Shown: positions 22,252 through 33,599 of the stretch, piece after piece
Position numbering within the stretch: the first letter of the stretch is position 1
Layout: each line of letters starts with the position of its first letter
Source: Hanleya hanleyi
Taxonomy: Eukaryota; Mollusca; Polyplacophora; Lepidopleurida; Hanleyidae
Assembly: GCA_036873755.1 (NCBI GenBank)
Contig: JAVTVY010020281.1
Span: 1-64,000 of the forward strand
Length of the DNA: 64,000 nucleotides
Direction of reading: 5' to 3'
Made by a program: the position numbers and the translations under genes
Notes under the pieces: generated by a model
Told to the model about the DNA's origin: nothing
Seen by the model: the letters and a program-made list of their open reading frames with translations, nothing else
Database searches by the model: none

Positions 22252-23326
22252 GGTGAGAGATTTGTAGTTTGATAACAAGGATAATTATCAGTAATCAGTA
22301 TACCGGTAACCCAGCTGACAAATCACAATAATATTAATAAATGTCAGTAAGTTTTTGCTTCTAGAATTATCTGAGAATGAAACTGGAAAACACCATGAGA
22401 AATAGAAAATTGCCCAAGAACAAGAAAATATCCCTTGCCCCTTAATGTAGGTCCATCTGTAGTCCAATCTTGAACGTAGATCGACTGGGACTACATATGG
22501 GCCCGTCTAATGGCGAAGGGGGGGGGGGATTTAGAATATCTGACCACCCACCTGACACCCGAAAGAACCTACAGTTGGCATGGATAATTCCCCTTTGAAT
22601 CCTATAACTAGATATAGATTTTTTTTTGGCGGGGGCACCTGGCTCAGACCTGATCGTCCATGAAGTACACCCAACCCTCTTCCTAAAAGAAGTTAGCTGA
22701 ACCATGCCTATAGTAATGACATGGATGTAGGGAGATCTTCTTGGTTGGTGACTTCACTGCAGGACAAAACCATGCTGATGATGCTATTTTACTAATCATA
22801 TAAAAAGTTTACACTTTGATACATATAGGTAGGATAGATTCGCACCAGCGTCACTTCCGGTGCATCGATGCACGACTCCCGGCGTACATTTGTGATTCGT
22901 TATCTTCCGCTCCAGCCTATACATGTATCTACAGCATAGGGCAGATTTTTAGCTATTGATGGTGTAAATATTGTAAATATGCATCAAATATCTATTCCAA
23001 GAAATGTATTGTGACCATTATGATTTAATACATTGATGATACCTTTTGCAACTGCAAGTCAAAAATAGTCCATTCATGTACCACTGATTAAAAATGAAGC
23101 CATAAGAATAGAGGACTAATGTGAACCACAAATTTATGCGGGAGTCGCGCATCAGTGTACCTGTTGGCGTGAATCCTTTGTCCAAAAATTTGAAGTGCAA
23201 AAGGCGGATTTTATGCAGGCCTACAGAGACTAATAATTATAGGTTTCAGTACCGGTATATGTATTAAGACTTTAGGACTTTTATATCTTTAGCCAAATGT
23301 AGAATGTGGATTTATGTTCCTAGATT
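22252..23326. other. Interval without recognised features
   Basis: A poly-G run at about 22517 and a poly-T run at about 22619 are the only landmarks. No exon pair was convincing. Confidence 0.35.
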
Positions 23327-23648
23327 GCCATATATTTCCTGTATTCAAATTTTATGGAATTTAGTTACATATCAGTTCAGTTATATCATACCATTTCAGG
23401 CCTCAATTTAAGGAGTGCCGATGGTAACCTCTCAACATGTTACCATGAATTCTACACTGGTAACCTGTGGGAACCTATTGCATAATTATTAACCTAATCT
23501 GAAAATAGGTTACCACTATTTTTCATATGGCAGCCTCCAGGCAAACTGAAAACAGGTTACCACCTTAAATTGAGGCCTGCCATATATTTCCTGTATTCAA
23601 ATTTTATGGAATTTAGTTACATATCAGTTCAGTTATATCATACCATTT
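23327..23648. mobile_element. GGTAACC element flanked by a perfect 70-bp direct repeat
   Basis: Positions 23327-23396 and 23579-23648 are identical over 70 bp. Between them lies a ~182-bp element with 17-bp inverted ends, CAGGCCTCAATTTAAGG and CCTTAAATTGAGGCCTG. Inside are five or more GGTAACC/GGTTACC words in both orientations. CAGG...CCTG ends recall hAT-type MITEs, but those make 8-bp target duplications, not 70. Either the insertion sits exactly at a tandem-duplication junction, or insertion itself created the long repeat. Confidence 0.85.
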
Positions 23649-23651
23649 ATA

Positions 23652-23825
23652 TCTGAAATTTAGTGCTTGAACATTGTTGATCAGCAATAGTCATGATAGT
23701 ATGAAATGATTGCTATTTTGATTGAAAAGGCATTTAATTCAATTATTCTATTACTGGAAATTTCTTGCTTGAATATTGTTGAGCAATATTATGAGATGAT
23801 TGCTATTCTGACTGAAAAAGAGAGA
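23652..23825. repeat. Two-copy ~102-bp tandem duplication
   Basis: CTGAAATTTAGTGCTTGAAC ... ATGATTGCTATTTTGATTG is followed about 102 bp later by CTGGAAATTTCTTGCTTGAA ... ATGATTGCTATTCTGACTG. It is diverged and non-coding. Confidence 0.6.
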
Positions 23826-23926
23826 TTTTTCTTTATTTTAAAATCTGGTACTATTTCAAAGGAAAGGAATACATGTACTTATTACCAGTTTCCCAATTTA
23901 TCTAAAATATTTCTGTTTACTTTCAG

Positions 23927-24042
23927 AATTGAATTGTACTTCTGCTGACCAAATGGAGAATATGCATGGGCATTGCACTACTGAAATGTGTGATGCATCT
24001 AAAGAGGAGTTAACAAATATGTTAACATGGTATAAGGCATGA
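23927..24042 (+). CDS. Candidate terminal exon, unknown protein
   Basis: A very good acceptor, ATTTCTGTTTACTTTCAG, is followed by 37 open codons and a TGA: LNCTSADQMENMHGHCTTEM then CDASKEELTNMLTWYKA. A possible donor (ACATG|GTATAAG) lies just before the stop. The entry phase needs one base, whereas the exon at 22083 supplies two, so these two are not directly joined. A further open stretch at 24039-24230 could be 3' coding in another frame. No family recognised. Confidence 0.35.
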
Positions 24043-24560
24043 TAAATAATATTCCCCCCAAAAAACAGTGTAAAACTCATATGGTAACATCGTCTGCATT
24101 CTCGCTCCACCAGAGATATGCTACCACTATGCCTCTGGTGGATAATGAAAGCCAGTGTAGTATGTGTTGGTCATCAGAGTTAGTTGTGTATTATAAACAG
24201 CCACCTATGCTTGTCAGCAAGAGGCGCTAAAATTGAGACTAATGACGAGTGTGTCAGAACATTACTTTGAATTCGATCCATTTCAAATTTGTTGTTTATA
24301 TATTGTGTAAACATAACCCATTTCAATCAGCAAATGTCTACATGTACATTTTGAAGAGACCTGATACTGATAGATTATGGATTTGGAGATTTTTATGTGT
24401 GCAACAGAAGAAAATAGCAAACAATATATATAGTGATATCATGCCCTTCTGGTGTGAGCCATCAAATTAGAAGAAAAGCAAACAACTGAACTTCTCGTAT
24501 AATCTCCTAGCGTATATTAGGCAAGATAGACATCTGTCCCGAGAATGGAGAATCCAAATC
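24043..24560. other. Interval with one 63-codon frame
   Basis: The frame at 24039-24230 holds a hairpin CACCAGAG...CCTCTGGTGG at about 24107-24142, which makes coding less likely. Nothing else was recognised. Confidence 0.3.
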
Positions 24561-24565
24561 AGGGG

Positions 24566-24763
24566 TTACCTCCCCTGTATGCCCATACAGTAGACCGGTT
24601 ATGCCAGCATTCGTTTCGCTGCCTGTTCATTCTCCAGGTCAGGAGTGTTTATTGGGACACGATACATTCTGAAATGTGTAGAATGAGTCTATATCCAGAC
24701 AGAATTTTGAATCAACGATGCTGGTCATGACCTGTCTTCTGTGTGGATATACAGGGGAGGCAA
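24566..24763. repeat. Inverted-repeat element
   Basis: GGGTTACCTCCCCTGTATGC at 24564 pairs with GGATATACAGGGGAGGCAACC near 24743. A second short pair, GTCTATATCC, lies at about 24688 and 24768. It is a non-coding MITE-like hairpin of ~200 bp. Confidence 0.55.
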
Positions 24764-25094
24764 CCAGTCTATATCCAAATACATAAGCATAATGTCACAA
24801 ATATCACGAATGAGTTCCTGTAATGACTGTCATGACCTGTCACCCAGGATAATGCAATCTGGTCAGAAGCATAATGTTGGAAATATTCTGACAGATGATC
24901 CACAGTCACTGAGAACAAGAAATAAAATAAGGCATGTCTGGACAATGTCACAAGCAAATTTGTAGTTATGCCATGAACTGGCAATATGTAGATCTGATTA
25001 CACCTTCACCAGAGTAGGGCCATTGTTATATAAGATCTGTGTTTGATGTAACCATCCTACCAAAAATATTTAGCAATTTTTGGGTAGCCTCATT

Positions 25095-25259
25095 TTTATC
25101 GAGCCCGTAGCTTTAGCTGCGGAAAGCTCGATATAGGTGCCACAATGATGTCCGTCTGTCTATCTGTCTGTCTGGCTGTCTATCTGCAGGACCAAGTAAA
25201 TGTCAAAGTTTTGGACTTAGAAATTTTTCCCTCAGGACCAAGTAAATGTTAAAGTTTCA
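25095..25259. repeat. Leader of the ~135-bp tandem array
   Basis: ATCGAGCCCGTAGCTTTAGC then TGCGGAAAGCTCGATATAGG forms a near hairpin, followed by (GTCT)n around 25150-25185 and the phrase GGACCAAGTAAATGT. The complementary-sounding GGCTCGATCTTTTTGCGAAG at about 27244 may be the far end of the same unit. Confidence 0.55.
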
Positions 25260-26410
25260 TCCTAATTAAGGCCTGCCCGACCGCCAAACCCTCATATTTC
25301 AGATGCTTGCATCGGGCTACACATACTGAACCCATCCACTACCCTGGGGGAGTATGTCCCCACCCCTGGGACCCCAGGACCAAGTAAATGTTAAAGTTTT
25401 GGACTTAGAAAATTCCTGACACAGCTTCTCGGCCTCACCTATGTCTCCTAAACTAAGGCCAACCCGACCTCCTGAACTCTCATCTATTCCAAATGCTTAC
25501 ATCGGGCTACAGATATTGAACCCATGCATTACCCTCGGGGAGCATGTCCCCACCCCTGGGACCTCAGGACCAAGTAAATGTTAAAGTTTTGGACTTAGAA
25601 AATTTCTGTCCACAGCATCTCGGCTTCAACTATGTCTCCTGAACTAAGACCATCCCGACCCCCCGAACTGTCGTCTATTCCAAATGCTTACATCTGGTTA
25701 CACTTTTTTAACCCATCCACTACCCTCGGGGAGCATGTCCCCACCCCTGGGGCACCGAGCCCCACCCTCCATCTCTTAAACTAAGCTTCACCCGACCCCA
25801 TACCCATATATAGTCTGGGAGCTTAGATCATGCTACACTTATTCAACTTATCCACTACCCTCGGGGAGCATGTCCCCACCCCTGGGGCACCGAGCCCCAC
25901 CCTCTATCTCTTAAACTAAGCTTCGCCCGACCCCATACCCTGATATAGTATGGGAGCTTAGATCATGCTACACTTATTCAACCTATCCACTACCCTCGGG
26001 GAGCATGTCCCCACCCCTGGGGCACCGAGCCCTACCCTCTATCTCTTAAACTAAGCTTCGCCCGACCCCATACTCTTGTATATTCGGAGAGCTTAGATCA
26101 TGCTACACTTATTCAACCCATCCACTACCCCAGGGAGCATATCCCCACCCCTGGGGTACTGAACCCCACCCTATATCTCTTAAACTAAGCTTCGCCTGAT
26201 CCCATACCATCATGTATTCAAGTAGCTTACATCATCATACACTTATTCAACCAATCCGCCATCTACACTTATTCAACCCATCCACTACCCCCGAGAGCAT
26301 GTCTTCACCCCCGGGGGCATAGAGCCACACCCTCTATCTCTCATATACCCTCATATATTCTGGGAGCTTACATCATTCTACACTTATTCAATGCATTGCC
26401 CGACCCCATA
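25260..26410. repeat. ~135-bp tandem array
   Basis: CCACTACCCTCGGGGAGCAT then GTCCCCACCCCTGGGGCAC recurs about eight times, together with TCTCTTAAACTAAGCTTCGC, CGACCCCATACC and GATCATGCTACACTTATTCA. Early copies (to about 25700) are longer and more diverged; the later ones have a period near 130-137 bp and degrade after 26240. It is non-coding. Confidence 0.85.
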
Positions 26411-27921
26411 CCCTCATATTTCAAATTTTATATCTCTTATATGTGAAACTAACCTACTATTAGGTATGAGATGTAGTGTACATTGTATATACACACACAC
26501 AACAAATGACCTACAATATATACTTTATAGTAATTACTTATAGTAATACATGTAGTTTGATGACATTATTTTGTTTCAGAAGTACAATATTAAATAACCC
26601 GGCGGGGGAATCCCGCAGTACTGAACCTCTATCAGTTTTGAATTTCGTGTCGCCTTAAATGAAGAACAAAATTCCCTTCAATTTTGCTATCAAATCATTT
26701 TATTCCACATCATATGATTTAGCTTAAAGCTTTTACATGAACCATATTTGTGTCCACACATTTAACTTATTATATTAATTAAAACTGAGTTTGTGGTGTT
26801 CCAGTTTTACCAGTGCACATTATTATGTAGCATTACACATGTATGATTGAAAACATTTGTCATTATATTCTTGTATTTGCATACAAATGGGAGGGTTCAC
26901 CCACAAGGCTGGTGTCCCATTCCATACTGTAAATGATACCTCTACGCCAACTATTACATTGTTAATAGCTCTGTCAGAAAAGGGATTATATAATTCACGT
27001 ATCATGACACAAAGTTACACCAAGAAGTTTCATGGTCCAAATTGCACGGTCAATTGTCCCTAACTATGCGCTGTATATGCTTACTTTGAAAAAGAAATGT
27101 AATCTTTATTTCAAGTTTTATAATACAGTTTCTTTTAATCCAACCTCAACATCACTGATATAGAAATCATATTTGTATGTATTGTTTTTTCAAATATGTG
27201 CATTGCCAATGATGTGCAACCTCAAATGATGTGCCACCCTAAAGGGCTCGATCTTTTTGCGAAGCATTGTTTTATTATTTGAAATATAAAGGATTCCAAT
27301 AGTGATCTGTTCAAAATTTTCAAAAATTAATGTTATGATGACTTTTTGAGTTATAAATAAGTAGATATCAATAAATCTACATATGCATAACCTATAACCA
27401 ATTTCAAATCTTGTTTTATAAATGTTTTGTCAAATTCACATTTGATAATGATAAATTATAAAATAAAATAAAAATGCCTTCCAACCTACCTACTCACCAA
27501 TATCCATGAAACCTGGTGACATTTTATCCTTCTTTCTATCCCATGATGCATTGTGTATCCATGCCAACTGAATTACAGTTTCCACCTGTGCAGTCCAAAG
27601 ATGGGGGATTTATACTTCTGATTCCCACAATGCAGTGCAGTGATGACATCAGGTTCAATGTCTATTATTGAACCTTAGTTACAACTATTATTATGGATGG
27701 CCTAAAGTTAATCTGCCATGGCAATTGTCCAGTAGGCCTACTTACTACATGTTTATATTTGCAGGAAAGTAATAATTTGTGAATATATTATTTGGATCTC
27801 ACATAAAATTGAGTAGTAAACAGTCTCGACCAGGACTGAAATTCTGAACATTTCATGCCTTGAATCTAGAAAGAGATACTGTTGCCTTAAACATGATAAA
27901 ATAAATATCATTGTCTTGCAG
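26411..27921. other. AT-rich interval with one weak frame
   Basis: A (AC) run lies at 26490-26503. The 68-codon plus-strand frame at 26857-27063 contains MGGFTHKAGVPFHTVNDTST but has no good splice sites. GGGCTCGATCTTTTTGCGAA at 27244 echoes the array leader at 25100. Nothing else was recognised. Confidence 0.3.
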
Positions 27922-27996
27922 GTTCAGTGCATTCTCAGGTTGAAGACACTTGTGAGCTTCATAGTGGGTATTCTGATAGTGTTAACCATTATGCCT
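27922..27996 (+). CDS. Candidate 75-bp internal exon
   Basis: The acceptor ATCATTGTCTTGCAG and donor GCCT|GTGAGT are both strong. Two frames are open: SVHSQVEDTCELHSGYSDSV-NHYA (phase 1 in, 1 out, symmetric) or the hydrophobic VQCILRLKTLVSFIVGILIV-LTIMP (phase 0). No family was recognised and the frame is undecided. Confidence 0.35.
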
Positions 27997-28118
27997 GTGA
28001 GTAGAACTTGAACATGGACTGCAAAAATAAATGAAATTTAAATTTATCATTCTCAAAACTGCTGAACTAAGAAGATTTATCTTGCTGTTCCCTCATATTT
28101 TTCTGTGCAAGAAGAAAC

Positions 28119-28229
28119 AAGGAAACCTTTCCTGAAAATCCATCAGCAATCTCAATTCCAGATCCTCATCAGTCAGGGGAGAATAGCAAGAATATATTTT
28201 CATGGTGGATTTCATCATTGAGACAAGTG
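28119..28229 (+). CDS. Candidate terminal exon, unknown protein
   Basis: A polypyrimidine acceptor (CCTCATATTTTTCTGTGCAAG, or three bases later) precedes NKETFPENPSAISIPDPHQS then GENSKNIFSWWISSLRQV and TAA. Residue use is protein-like. The entry phase needs two bases, which does not match the exon at 27922 in either of its frames. No family recognised. Confidence 0.3.
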
Positions 28230-28608
28230 TAATCTATCATCTAAATGTAGTTTAAATCTGTATTAGACCATCAGTTTGTCAAAAAAGTTATTCTTTAAGA
28301 CTGATGAGATCTTTAACTCTACCAGTCTATGATCATTTAATCTTTCAGAATATATGAGGTTGATGACCAGGAGATGAAAGCGTGACCATGCAGGCTGTAT
28401 GGTGCTTGAGTAACACTAAAATAATCTTCTCACTCGTGTTTTTATGTAAAAAAAAAAGGAAATAAATCTGAATGCTAAATGTTACTTTTCTCTGTACATG
28501 TTTTGCAGCCACTGTAAGTCGACCTCAGTGAGTTCTCTTCATATTTGAGTCTGTACCGCCTACAATGCCCATGTAAGTAACAGCCTCTTCATTTCACTGC
28601 ACTGCAAC

Positions 28609-28670
28609 GGTCTAGTGGTTAGAGCATCCTCCTCACAAGTGGGAGGTCTTATGATCAATCTCTGGTCGAG
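28609..28670 (+). mobile_element. tRNA-derived SINE head or tRNA pseudogene
   Basis: TCTAGTGGTTAGAGCATCCT is a tRNA A-box/D-arm, CCTCCTCACAAGTGGGAGG is an anticodon arm, and GGTCTTATGATCAATCTC is a degraded B-box. The acceptor stem is not paired, and the B-box lacks the GGTTCGA core, so it is not a functional tRNA. A short body may follow to about 28690. Confidence 0.65.
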
Positions 28671-29109
28671 TCATATCTAACACTTAAAAATTGGAACTTG
28701 TTGCTTCCTTCATTGATGCTCAGCATTAGGAGGATAGATCAATGTGACTGAGTGAAGTATCATCAGTAAAGACAGCACTATAACAAGAGACAAAATTGGC
28801 TTCAATATGCGCCAGCAAAACAAACACATTAATTTGGTAATGAAACAATTAGCTTTCCCAAAATAGAGCACTGGCTTGTTTTGGAATACAGCAACTGTTG
28901 AACTTTTGACCTCAGAATCAACAGGAGCTCGGAATATCCGAAAGACAGAATGCATATTCTAGAACCGGAGAGATCACATCTCAAAATGAATATGTTTGCT
29001 ATGACGGTATACATGAAGTTTGGTCACATTCCACAGCCCTGAATTGAAATATACTGCTGATAAACATTCTCATTTTCCTGATCTTCAAGCCGAGTGATTA
29101 CTTGACTGT

Positions 29110-31215
29110 TGACCTTTTGACCTGTCACAGTGCCCAGACAATGCAGATCATATCTACTGCTTCATCTGTTTGTTTCAGATTTGCCTATGACCTGTCACAG
29201 TACTCAGCCAATGCAGATCATATCTACTGTTTCATCTCTTTGGAGAATGTTTCATCTGTTAGTTTCAGATTTCTTTTTGACCTGTCACAGATCCAAGATA
29301 TTGCAGATCATATCTAATGTTACATCTCTTTGATTTCAGATTTCCCTAGGACCTGTCACAGTACCCAGACTATGCAGATGATATCTACTGTTTCATCTCT
29401 TTGGTTTCAGATTTCTCTGTGACTGGTTATAGTACCCAGACATTGCAGACCGTATGCACTGTTTCTTCTGTTGGTTTCAGATTTCTTTTTAACCTGTCAC
29501 AGATCCAAGATATTGCAGATCATATCTAATGTTACATCTCTTTGATTTCAGATTTCTCTATGGACTGTCACAGAACCCAGACAAAGCAGATCATATTTAC
29601 TGTTTCGTCTCTCTGGTTTCAGATTTCTCTGTGACTGGTTATAGTACCCAGACATTGCAGACCGTATGTACTGTTTCTTCTGTTGGTTTCAGATTTCTTT
29701 TTGACCTGTCACAAATCCAAGATATTGCAGATCATATCTAATGTTACATCTCTTTGATTTCAGATTTCTCTATGACCTGTCACAGTACTCAGCCAATGCA
29801 GATCATATCTACTGTTTCATCTCTTTGGAGAATGTTTCATCTGTTTCATCTGTTAGTTTCAGATTTCTTTTTGACCTGTCACAGATCCAAGATATTGCAG
29901 ATCATATCTAATGTTACATCTATTTGATTTCAGATTTCCCTAGGACCTGTCACAGTACCCAGACTATGCAGATGATATCTACTGTTTCATCTCTTTGGTT
30001 TCAGATTTCTCTGTGACTGGTTATAGTACCCAGACATTGCAGACCGTATGTACTGTTTCTTCTGTTGGTTTCAGATTTCTTTTTGACCTGTCACAGATCC
30101 AAGATATTGCAGATCATATCTAATGTTACATCTCTTTGATTTCAGATTTCTCTATGGACTGTCACAGAACCCAGAAAAAGCAGGTCATATCTACTGTTTC
30201 GTCTCTCTGGTTTCAGATTTCTCTTGTGACTGGTTATAGTACCCAGACATTGCAGACCGTATGTACTGTTTCTTCTGTTGGTTTCAGATTTCTTTTTGAC
30301 CTGTCACAGATCCAAGATATTGCAGATCATATCTAATGTTACATCTCTTTGATTTCAGATTTCTCTATGACCTGTCACAGTACTCAGCCAATGCAGATCA
30401 TATCTACTGTTTCATCTCTTTGGAGAATGTTTCATCTGTTAGTTTCAGATTTCTTTTTGACCGGTCACAGATCCAAGATATTGCAGATCATATCTAATGT
30501 TACATCTCTTTGATTTCAGATTTCCCTAGGACCTGTCACAGTACCCAGACTATGCAGATGATATCTACTGTTTCATCTCTTTGGTTTCAGATTTCTCTGT
30601 GACTGGTTATAGTACCCAGACATTGCAGACCGTATGTACTGTTTCTTCTGTTGGTTTCAGATTTCTTTTTGACCTGTCACAGATCCAAGATATTGCAGAT
30701 CATATCTAATGTTACATCTCTTTGATTTCAGATTTCTCTATGGACTGTCACAGAACCCAGACAAAGCAGATCATATCTACTGTTTCGTCTCTCTGGTTTC
30801 AGATTTCTCTTTGACCTGTCACATATCCCAAACAGTCACATATCCCAAACAGTCACAGATCCCATTGTATCTACTTTTTCATCTGTTTGGTTTCAGATTT
30901 CTGTATGTCCTGTCACACATCACAGACTATGCAGATCGTTTATCTACTGTTTCATCTGTTTGGCTTCAGCAGATCATTTATCTACTGTTTCTTCTGTTGG
31001 GCTTCAGATTTCTCCATGGTCAGTCACAGATCCCAGACTATGCAGATCATATCTACTGTTTGGTTTCAGATTTCTCTTTGACCTGTCACAGGCCCCAGAA
31101 TATGCAGATCGTATATCTGCTGTTCATCTGTTTTGTTGCAGATTTCTCTATGATGTGTCATAGATTCTATCTAGACTATGCCGATCGAATCTAATTTTTC
31201 ATCGTTTGTTTTCAG
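29110..31215. repeat. Higher-order tandem array (~73-bp monomers, ~590-bp superunit) of acceptor/exon-like units
   Basis: Monomers read approximately TTTCAGATTTCTCTATGACC then TGTCACAG..CAGACTATGC and AGATCATATCTACTGTTTC, about 70-90 bp each. The variant GTGACTGGTTATAGTACCCA occurs near 29420, 29630, 30010, 30225 and 30598. The alternating ~210/~380 spacing gives a ~590-bp higher-order repeat present about 2.5 times. Every monomer carries a pyrimidine tract plus CAG followed by a stretch translatable as F-L-Y-D-L-S-Q-x-x-D-x-A-D-H-I. Monomers become irregular after 30790. The 161-codon frame at 30709-31194 is a by-product. Confidence 0.85.
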
Positions 31216-31342
31216 ATTTCTCTACGACCTGTCACAGATCTCAGACAATACAGATCATGTTTTATCAAGCAGTCTTGTCTGCTCTTGCCTTCTTCAAGAC
31301 AACCTGTGCTACTTTTGCATTTCTGACACTTTCTTCACTCAG
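31216..31342 (+). CDS. Candidate exon at the end of the array, formin FH2-like start
   Basis: The acceptor TCGTTTGTTTTCAG and donor ACTCAG|GTAATG are strong, with 42 open codons. It starts FLYDLSQISDNTDH, resembling the F-L-Y-E-L-S-x-I-P-D/N-F stretch of FMN-type formin FH2 domains as remembered, then continues VLSSSLVCSCLLQDNLCYFC, which is not formin-like. The array monomers upstream (for example FLYDLSQIPDYAD) look like copies of the first ~45 bp of this exon plus its acceptor. The link to formin is an inference and no other FH2 exon was found nearby. Confidence 0.4.
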
Positions 31343-31951
31343 GTAATGATCACAGAGGCCAGGCTAGGGGGTTTGGATTAGAAATGCTTGCTAAAGTATG
31401 AGATGTGAAAAGCAAGTTAAGCTATTTGTCCTTGACATTCTTGTCGGTCATTTTTGAAGTGCTGAAATACTGTGTACATTATCATTGTGTTTAAAATTAT
31501 TGTACCTACCTCTTAAACATAATAATCACTGAAGCACATAATTGTCCAGTTGCTCTCTTTATACGCCTATCCTAATAGACATGGGGCAAATAGGAACCCT
31601 TTTCATTTTGAGGTCAAAATGTCCAAGGAGATCACTGTGATAAAAATAATCTGGATCATGACAAACCTCAGGTATATCACTACCGGTACCTTGATCTTGT
31701 AGGCATAAATCTGTGAGTCTACAATTTACTTTATGCCTTTCTCATTTGAGATTGCAAATATTAATTCTGGTCAAATGTGGGCAAGTTTTGAAGCCCTACA
31801 GGCTCTTGTTAAATTTGATTTGGAATGTGAATTTTTAGAGAACTCCTGCCTTTGTCAAGGGAAATAACTTTGCTGAAAGTGTTGATCAATACTCATGGTT
31901 CAGTACAATATGCAGCTGACCAGAAGCAGAAGACTGATCGCACTTTCTCCT
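31343..31951. other. Interval without recognised features
   Basis: TTTGTCAAGGGAAATAACTTTG at 31853 is a bivalve-like short dispersed phrase (from memory). Nothing else. Confidence 0.35.
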
Positions 31952-32394
31952 ACATTAAAGTGTAACTGTGGTACTTGTGTAAGTGCATCTCATATTCAAG
32001 TTAACGATGTGAATAATAAAACATCTTTCCCAACATTCTGTCATTTTATGGCTCAGAGGGTTCAAAGGCAACTTTCTACAGTGGGAGAAATCTTCACTGC
32101 CCCTTTTTGACGTCATAAATTGAGTGTCCTCATGCACAGTCTGCTTGATGTCGAGGCAGTGCAGAGAATGGAACAGATTAACAATGTTGCGTTGTGAGAT
32201 GGATAATCGTTCCATAATAACGTCGCAAGTTGCGATATGCTTGTGGCGCTGTGCACTACAATAACATTAATAACTTTGAAATTGTCAAATTTAAAGTCGT
32301 AAAACAAGAAACAGGGTATAAATTCAATAATTTGGAAGATTACCTTGAATATGATGTAAACTTACAGAAGTACCACAGTTACACTTTAAGAGGT
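31952..32394. mobile_element. ~440-bp element with ~30-bp terminal inverted repeats
   Basis: The left end CATTAAAGTGTAACTGTGGT then ACTTGTGTAAG is complementary to CTTACAGAAGTACCACAGTT then ACACTTTAAG at 32361-32394. Internal frames (up to 86 codons on the minus strand) show no known domain. It looks like a non-autonomous DNA transposon; no target duplication could be assigned. Confidence 0.65.
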
Positions 32395-32956
32395 GATACA
32401 ATTTATTAGAGTGACTGATCAGAATTAGTAGCAAAATTTGGTGGTGATTGAAAGTTAGTAGATTGATTCAATTAATGGGTGCTCATCATAAGGACAAATG
32501 AGGACATACAACTGAAATTACTTTCAAAGTTTTATTCCATTTGCAGGTAGGAGTAAATATTGCATCACTTGATCTGTCAGTCGACGATGCCTTGTAGTAT
32601 GGAGATCTTGGTGCTGGTAGCTGAAAATCGGTGACTCCAAAATTTTATTTGGAAATTTACAGGTAAATAATCTGCACTTTCATAAAGTCTAAGTAATCTC
32701 AAGACATGCTGAAATAAAACATGTTATCTTGTAATTATTATTAGGTTTTATTATGTAAACTAGATTCCACCTAAACGAATTTCAATTCTCTGTCTCTCTC
32801 CAATGTAGGCCGCAGTGTTAATTAGTTCGTCCTAACTGCTAAGAATGAAGGATCTAAATTGGTGATGTTGCAGTGAATTTCTTCTCTAAATGCATACGAG
32901 ATATGTGAGAAATTTTATTAATTGCATGTTGATATGATATATATTTCTTCACAGAA
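32395..32956. other. Interval without recognised features
   Basis: AT-rich. Acceptor-like tracts at about 32545 and 32808 are followed by early stops. Confidence 0.35.
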
Positions 32957-33031
32957 TAACCCATGCTACAGTACACTTGTCCTCATGGTGGTGAATAATC
33001 CAAGCACAAAACCAATGCCATCGCAGTGTGG
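32957..33031 (+). CDS. Weak candidate terminal exon
   Basis: The acceptor ATATATATTTCTTCACAG is good. The phase-0 frame reads NNPCYSTLVLMVVNNPSTKP then MPSQCG and TGA. It is short with no recognised family. The end runs into a tandem duplication, so it may be chance. Confidence 0.2.
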
Positions 33032-33127
33032 ATGATCTGCTATTTGAGAGTTGAGATCCTCAGCCGGAGACTGTCACAGTGTGGATAATCTGCTATTTGA
33101 GAGTTGAGATTCTCAGCCGGAGACTGT
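33023..33127. repeat. Two-copy ~56-bp tandem duplication
   Basis: CAGTGTGGATGATCTGCTAT then TTGAGAGTTGAGATCCTCAG and CCGGAGACTGTC is repeated immediately with two substitutions, so it is recent. Confidence 0.85.
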
Positions 33128-33599
33128 CCCAAGAATTTTGAAACATTATGTCAAATCGACAGAACTTGAGAGCTGTACTCTTCCAGACTCATTTCTTTAT
33201 AGTGTAAATTTCCTTTCAACTTCACAATAAGCGACTCCTAGACTGCATTGCAACGCCACAGAGGAGCAACCTGTCAAATAAAAGGATGATGAAATCAGAT
33301 TTTAATGTATGCTATTGGAATGGTGTTCTGACAATGTAATGAATTTCATTATAATGAGGGTTCACTGTATACTCATACGATTGCACATTATGTCTGTCAA
33401 ATCTGTGATTCACTGCTTAAAGGTGAAATGCAAAGGTCATATTTTGTCTTTTATGTTCTTCATGGGTTAATGTTGGAACTATCAGCTAATTTACTTCTTT
33501 TGGTTTTATTAGAAGTATTTTGTCTACTAGCTAGTAGCTTTAGAAAAGTTGGTATCTCAAGCCTGGTCGATTTCAAATGAAATCTGCATCACTTATCTG

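Noticed and set aside
30709..31194. 161-codon frame, the longest after the minisatellite
   Set aside because: It runs through degenerate monomers of the higher-order array in changing phases and contains the acceptor-like tracts themselves, so it is not a normal exon.
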